Part shown: in pieces, positions 44,465 to 52,440 of the stretch
Layout: every line of letters begins with the position of its first letter
How positions within the stretch are numbered: position 1 is the first letter of the stretch
Origin: Actinomycetota bacterium
GTDB lineage: Bacteria; Actinomycetota; Acidimicrobiia; Acidimicrobiales; Ilumatobacteraceae
Assembly: GCA_009927665.1 (NCBI GenBank)
Contig: RFMM01000183.1
Location: 1-56,949, forward strand
Length of the DNA: 56,949 nt
Reading direction: 5' to 3'
Notes under the pieces: generated by a model
Told to the model about the DNA's origin: nothing
Database searches by the model: none
Seen by the model: the letters and a program-made list of their open reading frames with translations, nothing else
Position numbers and translations under genes: made by a program

Positions 44465-44638
44465 TGGCGAAGACGGAAGCGGGCGGAGTTGGGGCTGTCC
44501 ATCTTTGCTGACCGGGAGACTGCTGATGAGCGAAACCTCAACGAGACCAGTGGTCGCGTCGAAGCGTGCCTCGGTGCTCCTTTCTGTTGTTGTAGTGACG
44601 ACTCGTGTCGCACGGTGCCGCGACCCACAACGATGAGG

Positions 44639-44688
44639 TGCACGGCGCTGCGATGCACGGCGCTGCGATGTGCATCTGCGATGCACTG
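44639..44688. repeat. 15-bp tandem repeat in the mraZ-rsmH leader
   Basis: TGCACGGCGCTGCGA occurs twice in direct succession (44639-44653, 44654-44668), followed by a degenerate 13-bp copy and a partial TGCACTG. It occupies the start of the 258-bp gap between mraZ and rsmH; the remaining part of the gap holds no gene, a self-complementary GACCACTGGTC, and the hairpin near rsmH. Confidence 0.8.
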
Positions 44689-44698
44689 CCCAGCGGTG

Positions 44699-45115
44699 TC
44701 ACGCCGCGCCCCCTGCCATTTCTTGCGTGCCGGCTTCGCTCACGCGTTGGTGGCGAGTAGGGTCCCAGATTTCGCAGCGGTCGAACGAGCCGCTGATGAT
44801 GACGCGTGAGTCGAGCACCAGGCCGGCGTACTCACGCAGTTTTTCATCGATGTTGATGCGACCCTGCGCGTCGATGGTGACTTCGACCGCGCTCGCTGCC
44901 AGTGCACGCTGTTGTGCGCGAGTCATCTCGCCGCGACGCACCTTTTCCATCACGTCGTTGGCGACACGCTCGAAGGCTTCGGCAGTAAGCACGTCTACGC
45001 ACTTGTCATTGCCCAGCGCGAGATAGCACCGCGGTTCGAGGCGCGGACGAAACGCCGCCGGCAAGGCAACGCGACCTTTCGGATCGAGTTGTCGTTCGTG
45101 GACTCCAACGAACAT
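44699..45115 (-). CDS. mraZ: Transcriptional regulator MraZ
   Basis: MraZ is a ring-forming AbrB-fold DNA-binding protein that represses the dcw operon it heads. The 138-residue product starts MFVGVHERQLDPKGRVALPA and has the two DxxxR repeats, D-P-K-G-R near residue 10 and D-A-Q-G-R in EVTIDAQGRINID. The start is fixed by a strong AAGGAGG eight bases upstream. Phased GTGGGG repeats within its own promoter are the expected operator. It is followed by an unusually long 258-bp leader before rsmH. Confidence 0.96.
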   Translation of the reverse strand: MFVGVHERQLDPKGRVALPAAFRPRLEPRCYLALGNDKCVDVLTAEAFERVANDVMEKVRRGEMTRAQQRALAASAVEVTIDAQGRINIDEKLREYAGLVLDSRVIISGSFDRCEIWDPTRHQRVSEAGTQEMAGGAA

Positions 45116-45162
45116 GTCGCTTGCCTCCTTCCCATCCGGTGATCCGGACCCCGTGGTGGGTT

Positions 45163-45240
45163 TCCCCACCGCCAGCAGACGCTACACCATTTCTCCCCAC
45201 TGTCAACCATTACTCCCCACTTGGCTCGATGGACCCCCAC
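45163..45240 (-). promoter_or_regulatory. Probable MraZ operator: four phased GTGGGG boxes
   Basis: On the minus strand GTGGGG boxes lie at 45240-45234, 45220-45214, 45200-45194 and 45169-45163. The first three are exactly 20 bp apart, and a weaker ATGGT word lies half-way after the second and third, giving a 10-bp phase. Known MraZ boxes are TGGG-type direct repeats with about 10-bp phasing. One box falls in the promoter spacer, so binding should block RNA polymerase. Confidence 0.75.
45179..45206 (-). promoter_or_regulatory. Sigma-70-type promoter of the mraZ/dcw cluster
   Basis: Read on the minus strand: perfect -35 TTGACA (45206-45201), a 16-bp spacer GTGGGGAGAAATGGTG that contains a GTGGGG box, and -10 TAGCGT (45184-45179). 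The transcript would start about 45172, leaving a leader of roughly 55 nt with the AAGGAGG site before mraZ. This is the clearest promoter in the window. Confidence 0.75.
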
Positions 45241-45345
45241 CTCGGCTCCACTCCGCGTCCCCTTAGCCCCGCGGTGCCCCCACCGAGGAGACCCCACCCA
45301 GGAGACCCCTCAGCACGTCGTCATCGGTATCGTCACGAGGTGCAG

Positions 45346-47199
45346 ATGCACCCCCACGCCCTGCTGCCGCGTCACGCCGACGCCGTTGCAGGCACGTCGC
45401 TCGAGCGTGAAACCCTGCGCCGTGTGTGGCGCTTCGCCCGGCCATACCGAACCACCATCGGCATTTTTCTCGCCGCCATCTTGGTCTCAGCTCTGGTGGC
45501 CATCATTCCACCCTTCGTGTTTCGGGCGATTCTCGATACCGCCATTCCCGAAGGCAACCGAGCGTTGGTGTGGTTGCTGGCGCTAGCGGCTGTGGCCGCG
45601 GCCCTTACCGAAGCAGCACTGGCCATCGTGCAGCGCTGGGGCTCAGCACGCGTGGGCGAGGGCTTGATCTACGACCTTCGGGTCGCACTCTTCAACAAGG
45701 TGCAACGCATGCCGATTGCGTTCTTCACCCGCACTCAAACCGGCTCGCTCATCAGTCGACTCAACAACGACGTCATTGGGGCACAGAGCGCGGTGACTTC
45801 CACGCTTGGCACGGCGGTGAGCAACGCCGTGGTGCTCGTCACCACCGTCGCCGCCATGCTCGCACTGGAGTGGCGGCTCACCTTGCTGTCGCTCGTCGTG
45901 TTGCCAGCTTTCATCATTCCCGCGCGTCGCGTGGGTAAGCGCCTGCAAACAATTGCAGCAAGACAGATGGACCTCAATGCACAGATGAACACCCAGATGC
46001 AGGAACGGTTCAACGTGTCTGGTGCACTCCTGGTGAAACTGTTTGGCCGCCATCGAGATGAGGTGGATGCGTTTTCCGGTCGTGCCGCCGGCGTGCGCGA
46101 CTCCGGAGTCCTTGCTGCGATGTATGGACGGGTGTTTTTTGTTGCTCTCGGTTTGGTGGGGGCACTGGGCGCCGTCGCCGTCTACGGAATCGGCGCCCAG
46201 CTCGTGGTGTCTGGCGATATCACCTCCGGCACACTCGTGGCGCTGGCAGCCTTGGTCACTCGGGTGTACATGCCGCTGACGGCATTGAGCAATGCGCGGG
46301 TGGAGCTCCTCACCTCATTCGTCAGCTTTGACCGCGTTTTTGAGGTGCTCGATGCCCCCATGTCCGTCGTCGATCGAGCAGGCGCTATTGATCTGATCGA
46401 ATCTCGTGGACGAATCGACATCGACCATGTCACGTTTCGATATCCGCCAGCCGCCGAGGTGGCCATACCGTCCCTCGAAGCACCTGGCGCCCCGACGGGC
46501 GACCCCGATCATGACGTGATAACCGACATCACGCTCAAGATCGAGTCGGGCGAAAACGTTGCAATTGTCGGCCCCTCGGGATCCGGCAAGTCGACACTGG
46601 CGGCACTCATCCCGCGCCTCTACGACGTGACGTCAGGAGCCATCCGACTCGACGGCATCGACGTGCGCGATCTCACGAGCGACTCGCTGCATGCAGCAAT
46701 CGGCGTGGTCTCGCAGGACCCGCACTTGTTCCACGAAAGCATCGAATCCAACCTGCGATACGCACGACCCGACGCCACGCTCGAAGACATCGAGGCCGCA
46801 TGCAGGGGCGCCCGAATTCACGACACGATTTCGGCGTTACCCGATGGCTACCGCACGATTGTGGGCGAACGTGGCTACCGCTTTTCGGGCGGAGAAAAAC
46901 AGCGCCTTGCAATTGCGCGACTACTGCTGAAGAACCCCGTGGTGATGATTCTCGACGAGGCAACAAGTCACCTCGACAACGAGAACGAATCCCTCGTGCA
47001 GGCGGCCCTTGACGAGGCAATGCGTGGACGCACGTCGGTGGTGATCGCGCATCGACTCTCGACAATCACCAATGCCGATCGCATCGTGGTGCTTGAACAT
47101 GGTCGAATCGTTGAACAGGGCACGCATCACGAGCTCATGGCACACGATGGCGCATATGCACGCCAGGTGCGGGCCGGCGGAATGTACGCGTCCGCCTAG
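45346..47199 (+). CDS. ABC exporter half-transporter (TMD-NBD fusion, MsbA/MDR type)
   Basis: This is a type IV ABC exporter subunit of 617 residues that should act as a homodimer. The N-terminal six-helix membrane domain runs from about residue 30 (RVWRFARPYRTTIGIFLAAI) to 320. The nucleotide-binding domain has Walker A GPSGSGKST, Q-loop VVSQDPHLF, signature FSGGEKQRLAIAR, Walker B VVMILDEATSHLD and H-loop VIAHRLST. An insertion of about 25 residues (PSLEAPGAPTGDPDHDV) precedes Walker A. I start at MHPHALLPRH, preceded by GAGGTG; the open frame upstream overlaps the mraZ promoter. The substrate is unknown. It is divergent from mraZ and convergent with the next gene, overlapping its end by 4 bp. 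Confidence 0.92.
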   Translation: MHPHALLPRHADAVAGTSLERETLRRVWRFARPYRTTIGIFLAAILVSALVAIIPPFVFRAILDTAIPEGNRALVWLLALAAVAAALTEAALAIVQRWGSARVGEGLIYDLRVALFNKVQRMPIAFFTRTQTGSLISRLNNDVIGAQSAVTSTLGTAVSNAVVLVTTVAAMLALEWRLTLLSLVVLPAFIIPARRVGKRLQTIAARQMDLNAQMNTQMQERFNVSGALLVKLFGRHRDEVDAFSGRAAGVRDSGVLAAMYGRVFFVALGLVGALGAVAVYGIGAQLVVSGDITSGTLVALAALVTRVYMPLTALSNARVELLTSFVSFDRVFEVLDAPMSVVDRAGAIDLIESRGRIDIDHVTFRYPPAAEVAIPSLEAPGAPTGDPDHDVITDITLKIESGENVAIVGPSGSGKSTLAALIPRLYDVTSGAIRLDGIDVRDLTSDSLHAAIGVVSQDPHLFHESIESNLRYARPDATLEDIEAACRGARIHDTISALPDGYRTIVGERGYRFSGGEKQRLAIARLLLKNPVVMILDEATSHLDNENESLVQAALDEAMRGRTSVVIAHRLSTITNADRIVVLEHGRIVEQGTHHELMAHDGAYARQVRAGGMYASA

Positions 47200-47843
47200 C
47201 CCAAGGCTTCGCTGAGTCGCAGTACTACGGCACCAGCAATGGCGCTCAGCTTTTCACCAACTCCGGCAGCTTCGCCGAGACCCGAAGCAACGACGTCACG
47301 CAACAGAGACGAGTACAGGGCCACATCTATCGAGCGAAACACCGTGCACTGAAACCTGGCGGCGTCTTTGGTGCGGCGTTGCGCAATGCCCACCACTTTG
47401 CGCCCCTCTCGGGTGACCTCGCCGGGCCCGAGGGCGGCGAAACATACGCTGCGATCGCCACCGCGGGCTACGAGGCGATCGCGATGCACCGCCCAGCCTG
47501 TGTCGCCCTCAACCGAATCGCCCCCACCGAACGTCGCAGCCAGTGCCTCGCACCACGCTTCACCCAACCACCAGGTGGCGCGTTCGACGTCGTCGTGCCA
47601 GAGCGGGTGACCCCGCGGCACGGTCACGTCAATCCACACGTGGTCATCGGGTTGCAGAATCACCACACCTCCCCCGCTGCGGCGGCGAACGACCTCGAAC
47701 CCCAGCGCTGCTGCGCGATCAGTGTCAACGAGGTCAAACGACTGGGTGCTGCCCAACACCACCGCGGGTCGCGAGATCTGCAGCACTTCGACCAGCGCCT
47801 CGTTACTGATCGGACGAGCGTGCAGCTCGCCGGCACTCGTCAC
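47196..47843 (-). CDS. Lipoate-protein ligase A-like protein (BPL/LplA/LipB family)
   Basis: This 215-residue protein starts at a GTG overlapping the upstream stop by 4 bp. The binding block EVVRRRSGGGVVILQ is the RRxSGGG lipoyl/biotinyl-AMP loop of the LplA/LipB/BirA fold; it is followed by VWIDVTVPRGHPLWHDDV and CFAALGPGEVTREGRKVVGI, where the K of GRKVVGI is the usual catalytic lysine. The C-terminal accessory domain of E. coli LplA is lacking. Actinobacterial members of this branch have no assigned substrate; lipoate or octanoate attachment is the working idea. Confidence 0.82.
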   Translation of the reverse strand: MTSAGELHARPISNEALVEVLQISRPAVVLGSTQSFDLVDTDRAAALGFEVVRRRSGGGVVILQPDDHVWIDVTVPRGHPLWHDDVERATWWLGEAWCEALAATFGGGDSVEGDTGWAVHRDRLVARGGDRSVCFAALGPGEVTREGRKVVGIAQRRTKDAARFQCTVFRSIDVALYSSLLRDVVASGLGEAAGVGEKLSAIAGAVVLRLSEALG

Positions 47844-48336
47844 GAGGCGATCAGCAGATACTGCTTCCACGCCTCGGGCACGCGACCCACGGCAGTGGTG
47901 ATCCACGCCATGTCGCGCGGCGTATGCGGTGTTTTGGCGAGAATCATGCCCGCCTCATTCGGCGTTCGATCGCGCTTGTGCAGATTGCATCGCCTGCATG
48001 CCGCCGCCACGTTTTCCCACGTGTGCTCACCACCACGCGAGCGCGGCATGACATGGTCGATCGAGTCGGCCGGCTTGCCGCAGTATTGACACTTGTAGCC
48101 GTCGCGGGCAAAGACGGCCCGTCGCGACAACGCGGTGCGCCGCCGAAACGGAGCCCGCACGACGTAGTTCAATCGAATCACAAGCGGACCACGCATCACC
48201 ACGACGCAGCGCGAATCTCGGTGCCATCGTCTTCGACGATCTCGGCCTTCTCTGACAGCACGAGGCAGATGGCCCGACGTGCCGAGACCACGCTCAGCGG
48301 CTCGAACGTCCCATTGAGAACGAGCGCGCTGCGCAT
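47840..48336 (-). CDS. HNH endonuclease-family protein, interrupted by a single-base frameshift
   Basis: The gene starts at the ATG at 48336: [20 protein letters not shown] then [20 protein letters not shown], the usual N-terminal half of this family. It then hits TGA at about 48200. One base out of register the sequence continues [20 protein letters not shown] and the HNH core: [20 protein letters not shown], then [20 protein letters not shown] with two CxxC pairs. Adding one base at TCGTGGTGATG joins the halves into about 165 residues, the normal length. The biological role is unknown; these solitary HNH proteins are common in actinobacterial chromosomes and are not clearly restriction enzymes. 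Confidence 0.85.
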
Positions 48337-48340
48337 CTCG

Positions 48341-48604
48341 TTACCCCCTGGCTCTCTTCCTACGCAACGCGCGCTGGTACGAACGGCACCACGCGAGATA
48401 CGTCACGAGGTCATGCGGTTCAGCGTTGTGCACGGCATTACCGTACTGCGTCTCGAGCCGAAAACCGAGATATCGCCGGTCTGGCAACGGCAAGAACGGT
48501 GCGCGGCACCACCAGCGGTTCGGGGCAAGTCGCACTGCTTGCCGCACGGCAACCGACCACAACCACGGTCGACGCACGACGGCCCACAGGCCCGTCGCGT
48601 TCAT
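48341..48604 (-). CDS. Small conserved protein of unknown function
   Basis: The product is 87 residues, rich in Arg and Trp: [20 protein letters not shown], then [20 protein letters not shown] and [20 protein letters not shown], ending with a basic tail. The pattern [15 protein letters not shown]...[10 protein letters not shown] recurs in actinobacterial small proteins found beside acyl-CoA genes, as far as I recall, but no function is known. No transmembrane helix is evident. It starts 7 bp after the acyl-CoA dehydrogenase stop and ends 4 bp before the HNH gene, so it is inside an operon. Confidence 0.75.
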   Translation of the reverse strand: MNATGLWAVVRRPWLWSVAVRQAVRLAPNRWWCRAPFLPLPDRRYLGFRLETQYGNAVHNAEPHDLVTYLAWCRSYQRALRRKRARG

Positions 48605-48611
48605 CACGCCC

Positions 48612-49832
48612 CTACTTCGGGCGCGGTTCTTTGGGCAGACCGAGCACCATCTCGCCGATGATGTTGCGCTGAATCTGCGAAGAACCCGCGTAGATCGTGC
48701 CGGCTCGCGCATTTAAGAACGTCATCGCCCAACTCATCGACGAGTTCGCCGCACCGCTGTCGTCGGTCTGAAACGAGGTGCTGGGCTTTCGACCGACGGG
48801 AACCAACGCATCAACGCCCATGATGTCAAGCGCGAGTTCGGTCGACTTCTTGTGATACTCGCTCCAATACAACTTGGAGATTGCCGCATCAGGGCCCGGA
48901 TGGTGACCAGCGAGGAACTTCGTGAGCGTGCGCTGCCCGAGATACTTCATAATCTGCACCTTCGAATAGCACCACGCAAGTCGCTGACGAATGCGCGGGT
49001 CGTTCGCGACGCCACGTTCATTGGCCAGCGCCAGCAAGCGGTCGAACTCGGCTTCGTATCGAATCGGGCCGGTTGCCGCTGCCTCGCCGCGTTCGAAACC
49101 GAGCAACGCCATCGCGACGGCCCAGCCGTTGTTCACGCCACCAACGACGTTGGCCTTCGGCACGCGCACGTCGGTGTAGAACACCTCGTTGAATTCGCTT
49201 TCGCCCGAAATCATTCGGATCGGCCGCACCTCAATGCCCGGCTGACGCATGTCAACCAAGAGGAACGAGATTCCCTTGTGGCGCGGTGCGGTCGGATCGG
49301 TTCGTGCGAGCGTAAAGATGTGCGTCGCAAGATGGCCGGCGGAGGTCCAGATCTTTTGGCCATTGAGCACCCACTCGTCGCCATCAAGTTCAGCCTTGAG
49401 ACCGAGATTTGAGAGGTCGCTGCCGGCGTTGGGTTCGCTGTAGCCCTGACACCACACGTCGTCGCCCGAAATGATGCGTGGCAGATAGTGGCGCTTTTGT
49501 TCTTCGGTGCCGAAGAGCAACAGCGTGTTGCCGAGCATCTGAATGCCGAAGACATCGTTCATCGCGCCAGTCGGCACGCCGGCGCGCGTGAACTCTTCCG
49601 CCACGATCACCTGCTCGAGCGCTGAGAGACCACCGCCGCCAAACTCGGCCGGCCAACCCGGAGCCAGATATCGAGCCTGGGCCAGGTGCACTCGCCACTC
49701 TTTGATGAACGTCTCAAGTTCGTCGCCATCAAGGGCGCCGATGCCTTTCCAATTTGCGGGAAGCTTCTCGGCGAGAAACGCCTGAACCTTCTCGCGATAG
49801 GCCTCGGCTTCGGCGGAATAGGTCGGTCGCAT
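48612..49832 (-). CDS. Acyl-CoA dehydrogenase family flavoprotein
   Basis: This FAD enzyme of 406 residues begins MRPTYSAEAEAYREKVQAFL. It has the family blocks WCQGYSEPNAGSDLSNLGLK, WVLNGQKIWTSAGHLATHIF, VGGVNNGWAVAMALLGFERG and the C-terminal AGTIYAGSSQIQRNIIGEMV with GSSQIQ near the flavin. The usual catalytic Glu near the C-terminus is not evident at the IYAG position, where Ala replaces it in many long-chain or steroid-type members. The substrate is not predictable. A TAGCGT hexamer 7 nt before the ATG suggests a leaderless promoter that overlaps the stop of the ROK gene. Confidence 0.92.
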   Translation of the reverse strand: MRPTYSAEAEAYREKVQAFLAEKLPANWKGIGALDGDELETFIKEWRVHLAQARYLAPGWPAEFGGGGLSALEQVIVAEEFTRAGVPTGAMNDVFGIQMLGNTLLLFGTEEQKRHYLPRIISGDDVWCQGYSEPNAGSDLSNLGLKAELDGDEWVLNGQKIWTSAGHLATHIFTLARTDPTAPRHKGISFLLVDMRQPGIEVRPIRMISGESEFNEVFYTDVRVPKANVVGGVNNGWAVAMALLGFERGEAAATGPIRYEAEFDRLLALANERGVANDPRIRQRLAWCYSKVQIMKYLGQRTLTKFLAGHHPGPDAAISKLYWSEYHKKSTELALDIMGVDALVPVGRKPSTSFQTDDSGAANSSMSWAMTFLNARAGTIYAGSSQIQRNIIGEMVLGLPKEPRPK

Positions 49833-49839
49833 GGGGCTG

Positions 49840-49845
49840 ACGCTA
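49840..49845 (-). promoter_or_regulatory. -10 hexamer before the acyl-CoA dehydrogenase gene, overlapping the ROK stop codon
   Basis: TAGCGT on the minus strand ends 7 nt before the ATG at 49832. Its TAG is also the stop codon of the ROK gene. The hexamer is identical to the mraZ -10. No Shine-Dalgarno precedes the ATG (CAGCCCC), consistent with a leaderless message. Confidence 0.5.
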
Positions 49846-50700
49846 CTCCACGTGTCGACGCGCAACGGCGGCGGCACCAACGAGCGGAGCATCTGCGCCG
49901 AGCCCAGTTGGTCGCACCTGAACTCCCCGTGAAAACTTGATTGATGCCTGACGGTCGACCTCGGCTTGCACCGCTGAGTAAAAGGGGTCACCGAATCCGA
50001 GTGCGACCGAACCTCCGATAACTGCGAGACGAAGGTCGAGCAACACCGCAACCGACGCAACTGCCCGCCCCACGTAGATGCCCGTCTGCTCGATCACCGC
50101 GAGCGAGGCTTCGGCAGCGGGTCGGCCCGTCATTTCGGCGATTGCGGTGCCTGATGCTTGCGCTTCGAGGCATCCGTATGCCCCACATTTGCAGCGCCGC
50201 CCGCCTGGGGCGACGCACACGTGACCGATGTGACCCGAATTGCCGGTGTTGCCGTCAAGCAAGCGACCGTCGCTGATGATGCCACCGCCGACGCCCGTCG
50301 ACACGACCATGCCGATGACATCTCGACACCCGACCGCTGCACCACACCAGGTTTCACCCAAGACCACGGCCTTGGCGTCGTTGTCGACGAAGGTTGGCAA
50401 ACCGGTGAGCGAGGCGAGCGATGACCGCAGCGGGAAGTCGCTCCAACTCGTGATGTGCAGGTTCGACACCTTGTCGCCCTGGTCAGACATCGGCCCACCG
50501 CAGCCCACCCCGCATGCGACAACGTCGACATCACGCGATGCCTGCACACGCGAGACGAGAGCAGCGAGGGCATCCCACACGCCATCACGAGGTGTCGGCG
50601 TGCGGTCTTGCGCCAACACCTTGCCCGCCAACGAGACGATTCCGGCAGAGAGTTTTGTTCCGCCGATGTCGACCGCGAGATACGCCCGCTCACGGGTCAT
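49843..50700 (-). CDS. ROK-family sugar kinase (glucokinase-like)
   Basis: The product is 285 residues. It begins MTRERAYLAVDIGGTKLSAG with the ATP phosphate-1 loop; FVDNDAKAVVLGETWCG has the catalytic Asp of the N-D pair, VVSTGVGGGIISDG the phosphate-2 loop, and GHVCVAPGGRRCKCGAYGCL the ROK zinc motif H...CxCGxxGC. It probably phosphorylates glucose or a related hexose with ATP. There is no winged-helix domain, so it is an enzyme and not a repressor. An in-frame extension upstream lies across the end of DUF3040 and is rejected. Confidence 0.9.
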   Translation of the reverse strand: MTRERAYLAVDIGGTKLSAGIVSLAGKVLAQDRTPTPRDGVWDALAALVSRVQASRDVDVVACGVGCGGPMSDQGDKVSNLHITSWSDFPLRSSLASLTGLPTFVDNDAKAVVLGETWCGAAVGCRDVIGMVVSTGVGGGIISDGRLLDGNTGNSGHIGHVCVAPGGRRCKCGAYGCLEAQASGTAIAEMTGRPAAEASLAVIEQTGIYVGRAVASVAVLLDLRLAVIGGSVALGFGDPFYSAVQAEVDRQASIKFSRGVQVRPTGLGADAPLVGAAAVARRHVE

Positions 50701-50722
50701 GCGCTGCGGTCTTCCGACTGGG

Positions 50723-51076
50723 TTACTGCTCGCGGCCCATCTGGTCGCGCATCTTGCGGGCGTTCTCGCGAGTGGTGCGCAACACCGCCGACAGATCGCG
50801 CACTCCGGCCTTGCCCATCGAACGCAACTCGCGTTCAATCACCAACATGCAGGCGAGCATCAAGACAAAACCAGCGAAGCCAGCGGTGAAGTGAAACTGC
50901 AAGCCAACGAACACCAAGCCGAGCGACAACACCGCGCCGAGCACCGCCCATCGCACGCGCCGAACCGCTGGTCGGTATAAACCAGAGGGAGACACCGCCT
51001 GGGCAAAGCGCTCGTCAGACTCAAGTTGCGCTTCGATCTGCCGCAAGATCTGTTGTTCGTTGTCAGACAGTGGCAC
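50723..51076 (-). CDS. DUF3040 membrane protein
   Basis: This 117-residue protein starts at a GTG with GAGGAG nine bases upstream: VPLSDNEQQILRQIEAQLES is the DUF3040 signature, followed by two close transmembrane helices (about residues 48-64 and 67-86). The tail VLRTTRENARKMRDQMGREQ is charged. The family is actinobacterial and functionally uncharacterised; in many genomes it lies near dinB or mraZ. Here it is 78 bp downstream of dinB and 22 bp upstream of the ROK gene. Confidence 0.9.
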   Translation of the reverse strand: MPLSDNEQQILRQIEAQLESDERFAQAVSPSGLYRPAVRRVRWAVLGAVLSLGLVFVGLQFHFTAGFAGFVLMLACMLVIERELRSMGKAGVRDLSAVLRTTRENARKMRDQMGREQ

Positions 51077-51154
51077 GGGTGGCTCCTCTCTTGCCTTGCG
51101 AGCGTAGTCGGCACTTGTCACGACGCACCCAGCCCTTTGCGCATTCGACAGAGG

Positions 51155-52408
51155 TCACTCGCGTTGCGGCCCCCAAGGTGTGCTCTCTGTCTCGGCGTCG
51201 GGCCCTGTCGAGATGGCATCGTCGCCGAAACGCCGGCGAATGCGATCAATGGCGCGCGAGGCAATCCCCCAATTCGCGTTCTGGGTCTGCTGTTCATCAC
51301 CGTCGAACAACTGCATCTGAGTGTCGGGCTCAGCGAAGTTGCGGGCGCTCACCCCCGCTAGGCGTATTCCGCGGGCGATGTCGATATCGGGCAGAAGTTC
51401 GTCAATCTCGCCGATGATTGCCTGGCTCGTGTCGAGGGGTTCAGCAGTGGTGTGTGAACGAGTGATGGTCGAGAAGTCGCCATAGCGAATCTTGAGCGTG
51501 ATGGTGCGGGCGGCAAGACCCTGTTCTCGGCAGCGACGCGCCACCGTGTCAGACATGCGCAAGAGGTGGCGACGCAACGTGGCCGGCGACAGCACATCTT
51601 CTGAGAACGTCTCTTCGCTGCCAATCGATTTGGTCTGACGATCTGGCTCAACCAACCGGTCGTCTATGGCGTGACTGAGGTCGTACAAGTGTTCCGCCAA
51701 TCCAACCCCTAGGGCGGCGGCCAGCACACGACGGTCGCACGCTGCGACATCACCCACCGTGCGCAGCCCGAGCCGATGCAGCTTCTCGAGCGTGACCGGC
51801 CCGACGCCCCACAACATGCCCACCTCGAGCGGATGCAAGAACGCAACTTCGCTGCCGGGTGCAACTTCGAATACGCCGGGCCCTGGGTCAATGCGATCGC
51901 GACTGGCCCGCGGTTTGGCGAATTCGGTGGCCAGTTTCGCAATGAACTTCGAAGTTGCTACCCCGACACTGCAGGGCAAGCCCACCTGTTCGCGAACCGC
52001 ATCGCGAACTCGGTAGGCGATCGCTTCGGCGGCTCCGAACATTCGTTGGGCACCGGTGACATCGAGAAAGGCTTCGTCGAGTGAAAGCCCTTCGACGAGT
52101 GGCGTGAAGTGGTGGAAGACCTCGAAGACTCGTGCGCTGATGTCGCCGTAGTACTCATGGTCACCGTCGAGAAACACTGCGTGCGGGCAAAGGCGCTGTG
52201 CCTGTGCCGACGCCATGGCGCTCTTCACACCAAACTGACGGGCCTCATATGACGCGGCCGCCACGACACCGCGCTGCGCCGAGCCGCCGACGACGACCGG
52301 TCGGCCCACAAGTTCGGGGCGGCGCAACAGTTCGCACGCCACGAAGAATGCGTTCATGTCGACGTGCAGAATGCGCCGAACGGCAACGTTGTCGGCAAGT
52401 GCCGCCAT
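51155..52408 (-). CDS. dinB: DNA polymerase IV (Y-family translesion polymerase)
   Basis: This 417-residue error-prone polymerase has the Y-family catalytic residues in RILHVDMNAFFVACE and VEGLSLDEAFLDVTG. Palm, finger and thumb blocks (YEARQFGVKSAM, PCSVGVATSKFIAKLATEFA, LWGVGPVTLEKL) and a little-finger domain are complete. A C-terminal beta-clamp binding peptide may be TQMQLFDGD (QxxLF-like). A TAGCGT hexamer lies 7 nt before the ATG. No LexA-type box is seen in the 32-bp divergent gap, though a divergent site cannot be ruled out. Confidence 0.95.
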   Translation of the reverse strand: MAALADNVAVRRILHVDMNAFFVACELLRRPELVGRPVVVGGSAQRGVVAAASYEARQFGVKSAMASAQAQRLCPHAVFLDGDHEYYGDISARVFEVFHHFTPLVEGLSLDEAFLDVTGAQRMFGAAEAIAYRVRDAVREQVGLPCSVGVATSKFIAKLATEFAKPRASRDRIDPGPGVFEVAPGSEVAFLHPLEVGMLWGVGPVTLEKLHRLGLRTVGDVAACDRRVLAAALGVGLAEHLYDLSHAIDDRLVEPDRQTKSIGSEETFSEDVLSPATLRRHLLRMSDTVARRCREQGLAARTITLKIRYGDFSTITRSHTTAEPLDTSQAIIGEIDELLPDIDIARGIRLAGVSARNFAEPDTQMQLFDGDEQQTQNANWGIASRAIDRIRRRFGDDAISTGPDAETESTPWGPQRE

Positions 52409-52415
52409 GCGCGCA

Positions 52416-52421
52416 ACGCTA
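52416..52421 (-). promoter_or_regulatory. -10 hexamer of dinB
   Basis: TAGCGT on the minus strand, ending 7 nt before the dinB ATG, the same hexamer as at mraZ and the acyl-CoA dehydrogenase gene. The intervening TGCGCGC holds no ribosome-binding site. Confidence 0.5.
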
Positions 52422-52425
52422 GTAA

Positions 52426-52431
52426 TACGGT
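52426..52431 (+). promoter_or_regulatory. -10 hexamer of the small membrane protein gene
   Basis: TACGGT ends 9 nt before the ATG at 52441, in the same 32-bp divergent gap as the dinB hexamer. The intervening GTTGGGGTC is G-rich but not a good Shine-Dalgarno. Confidence 0.45.
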
Positions 52432-52440
52432 GTTGGGGTC

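Noticed and set aside
44441-44686. 82-residue N-terminal extension of RsmH
   Set aside because: No family similarity, strongly basic composition, and it covers the repeats and hairpin of the leader; RsmH homology begins only after 44440.
45121-45345. Earlier start of the ABC exporter giving 75 more residues
   Set aside because: The extension is Pro-rich, overlaps the mraZ promoter and operator, and lacks family similarity; the ATG at 45346 has a GAGG site.
47840-48336. HNH gene as part of a restriction or anti-phage system
   Set aside because: No methyltransferase, nuclease partner or mobile-element genes nearby; the family is a common solitary chromosomal gene.
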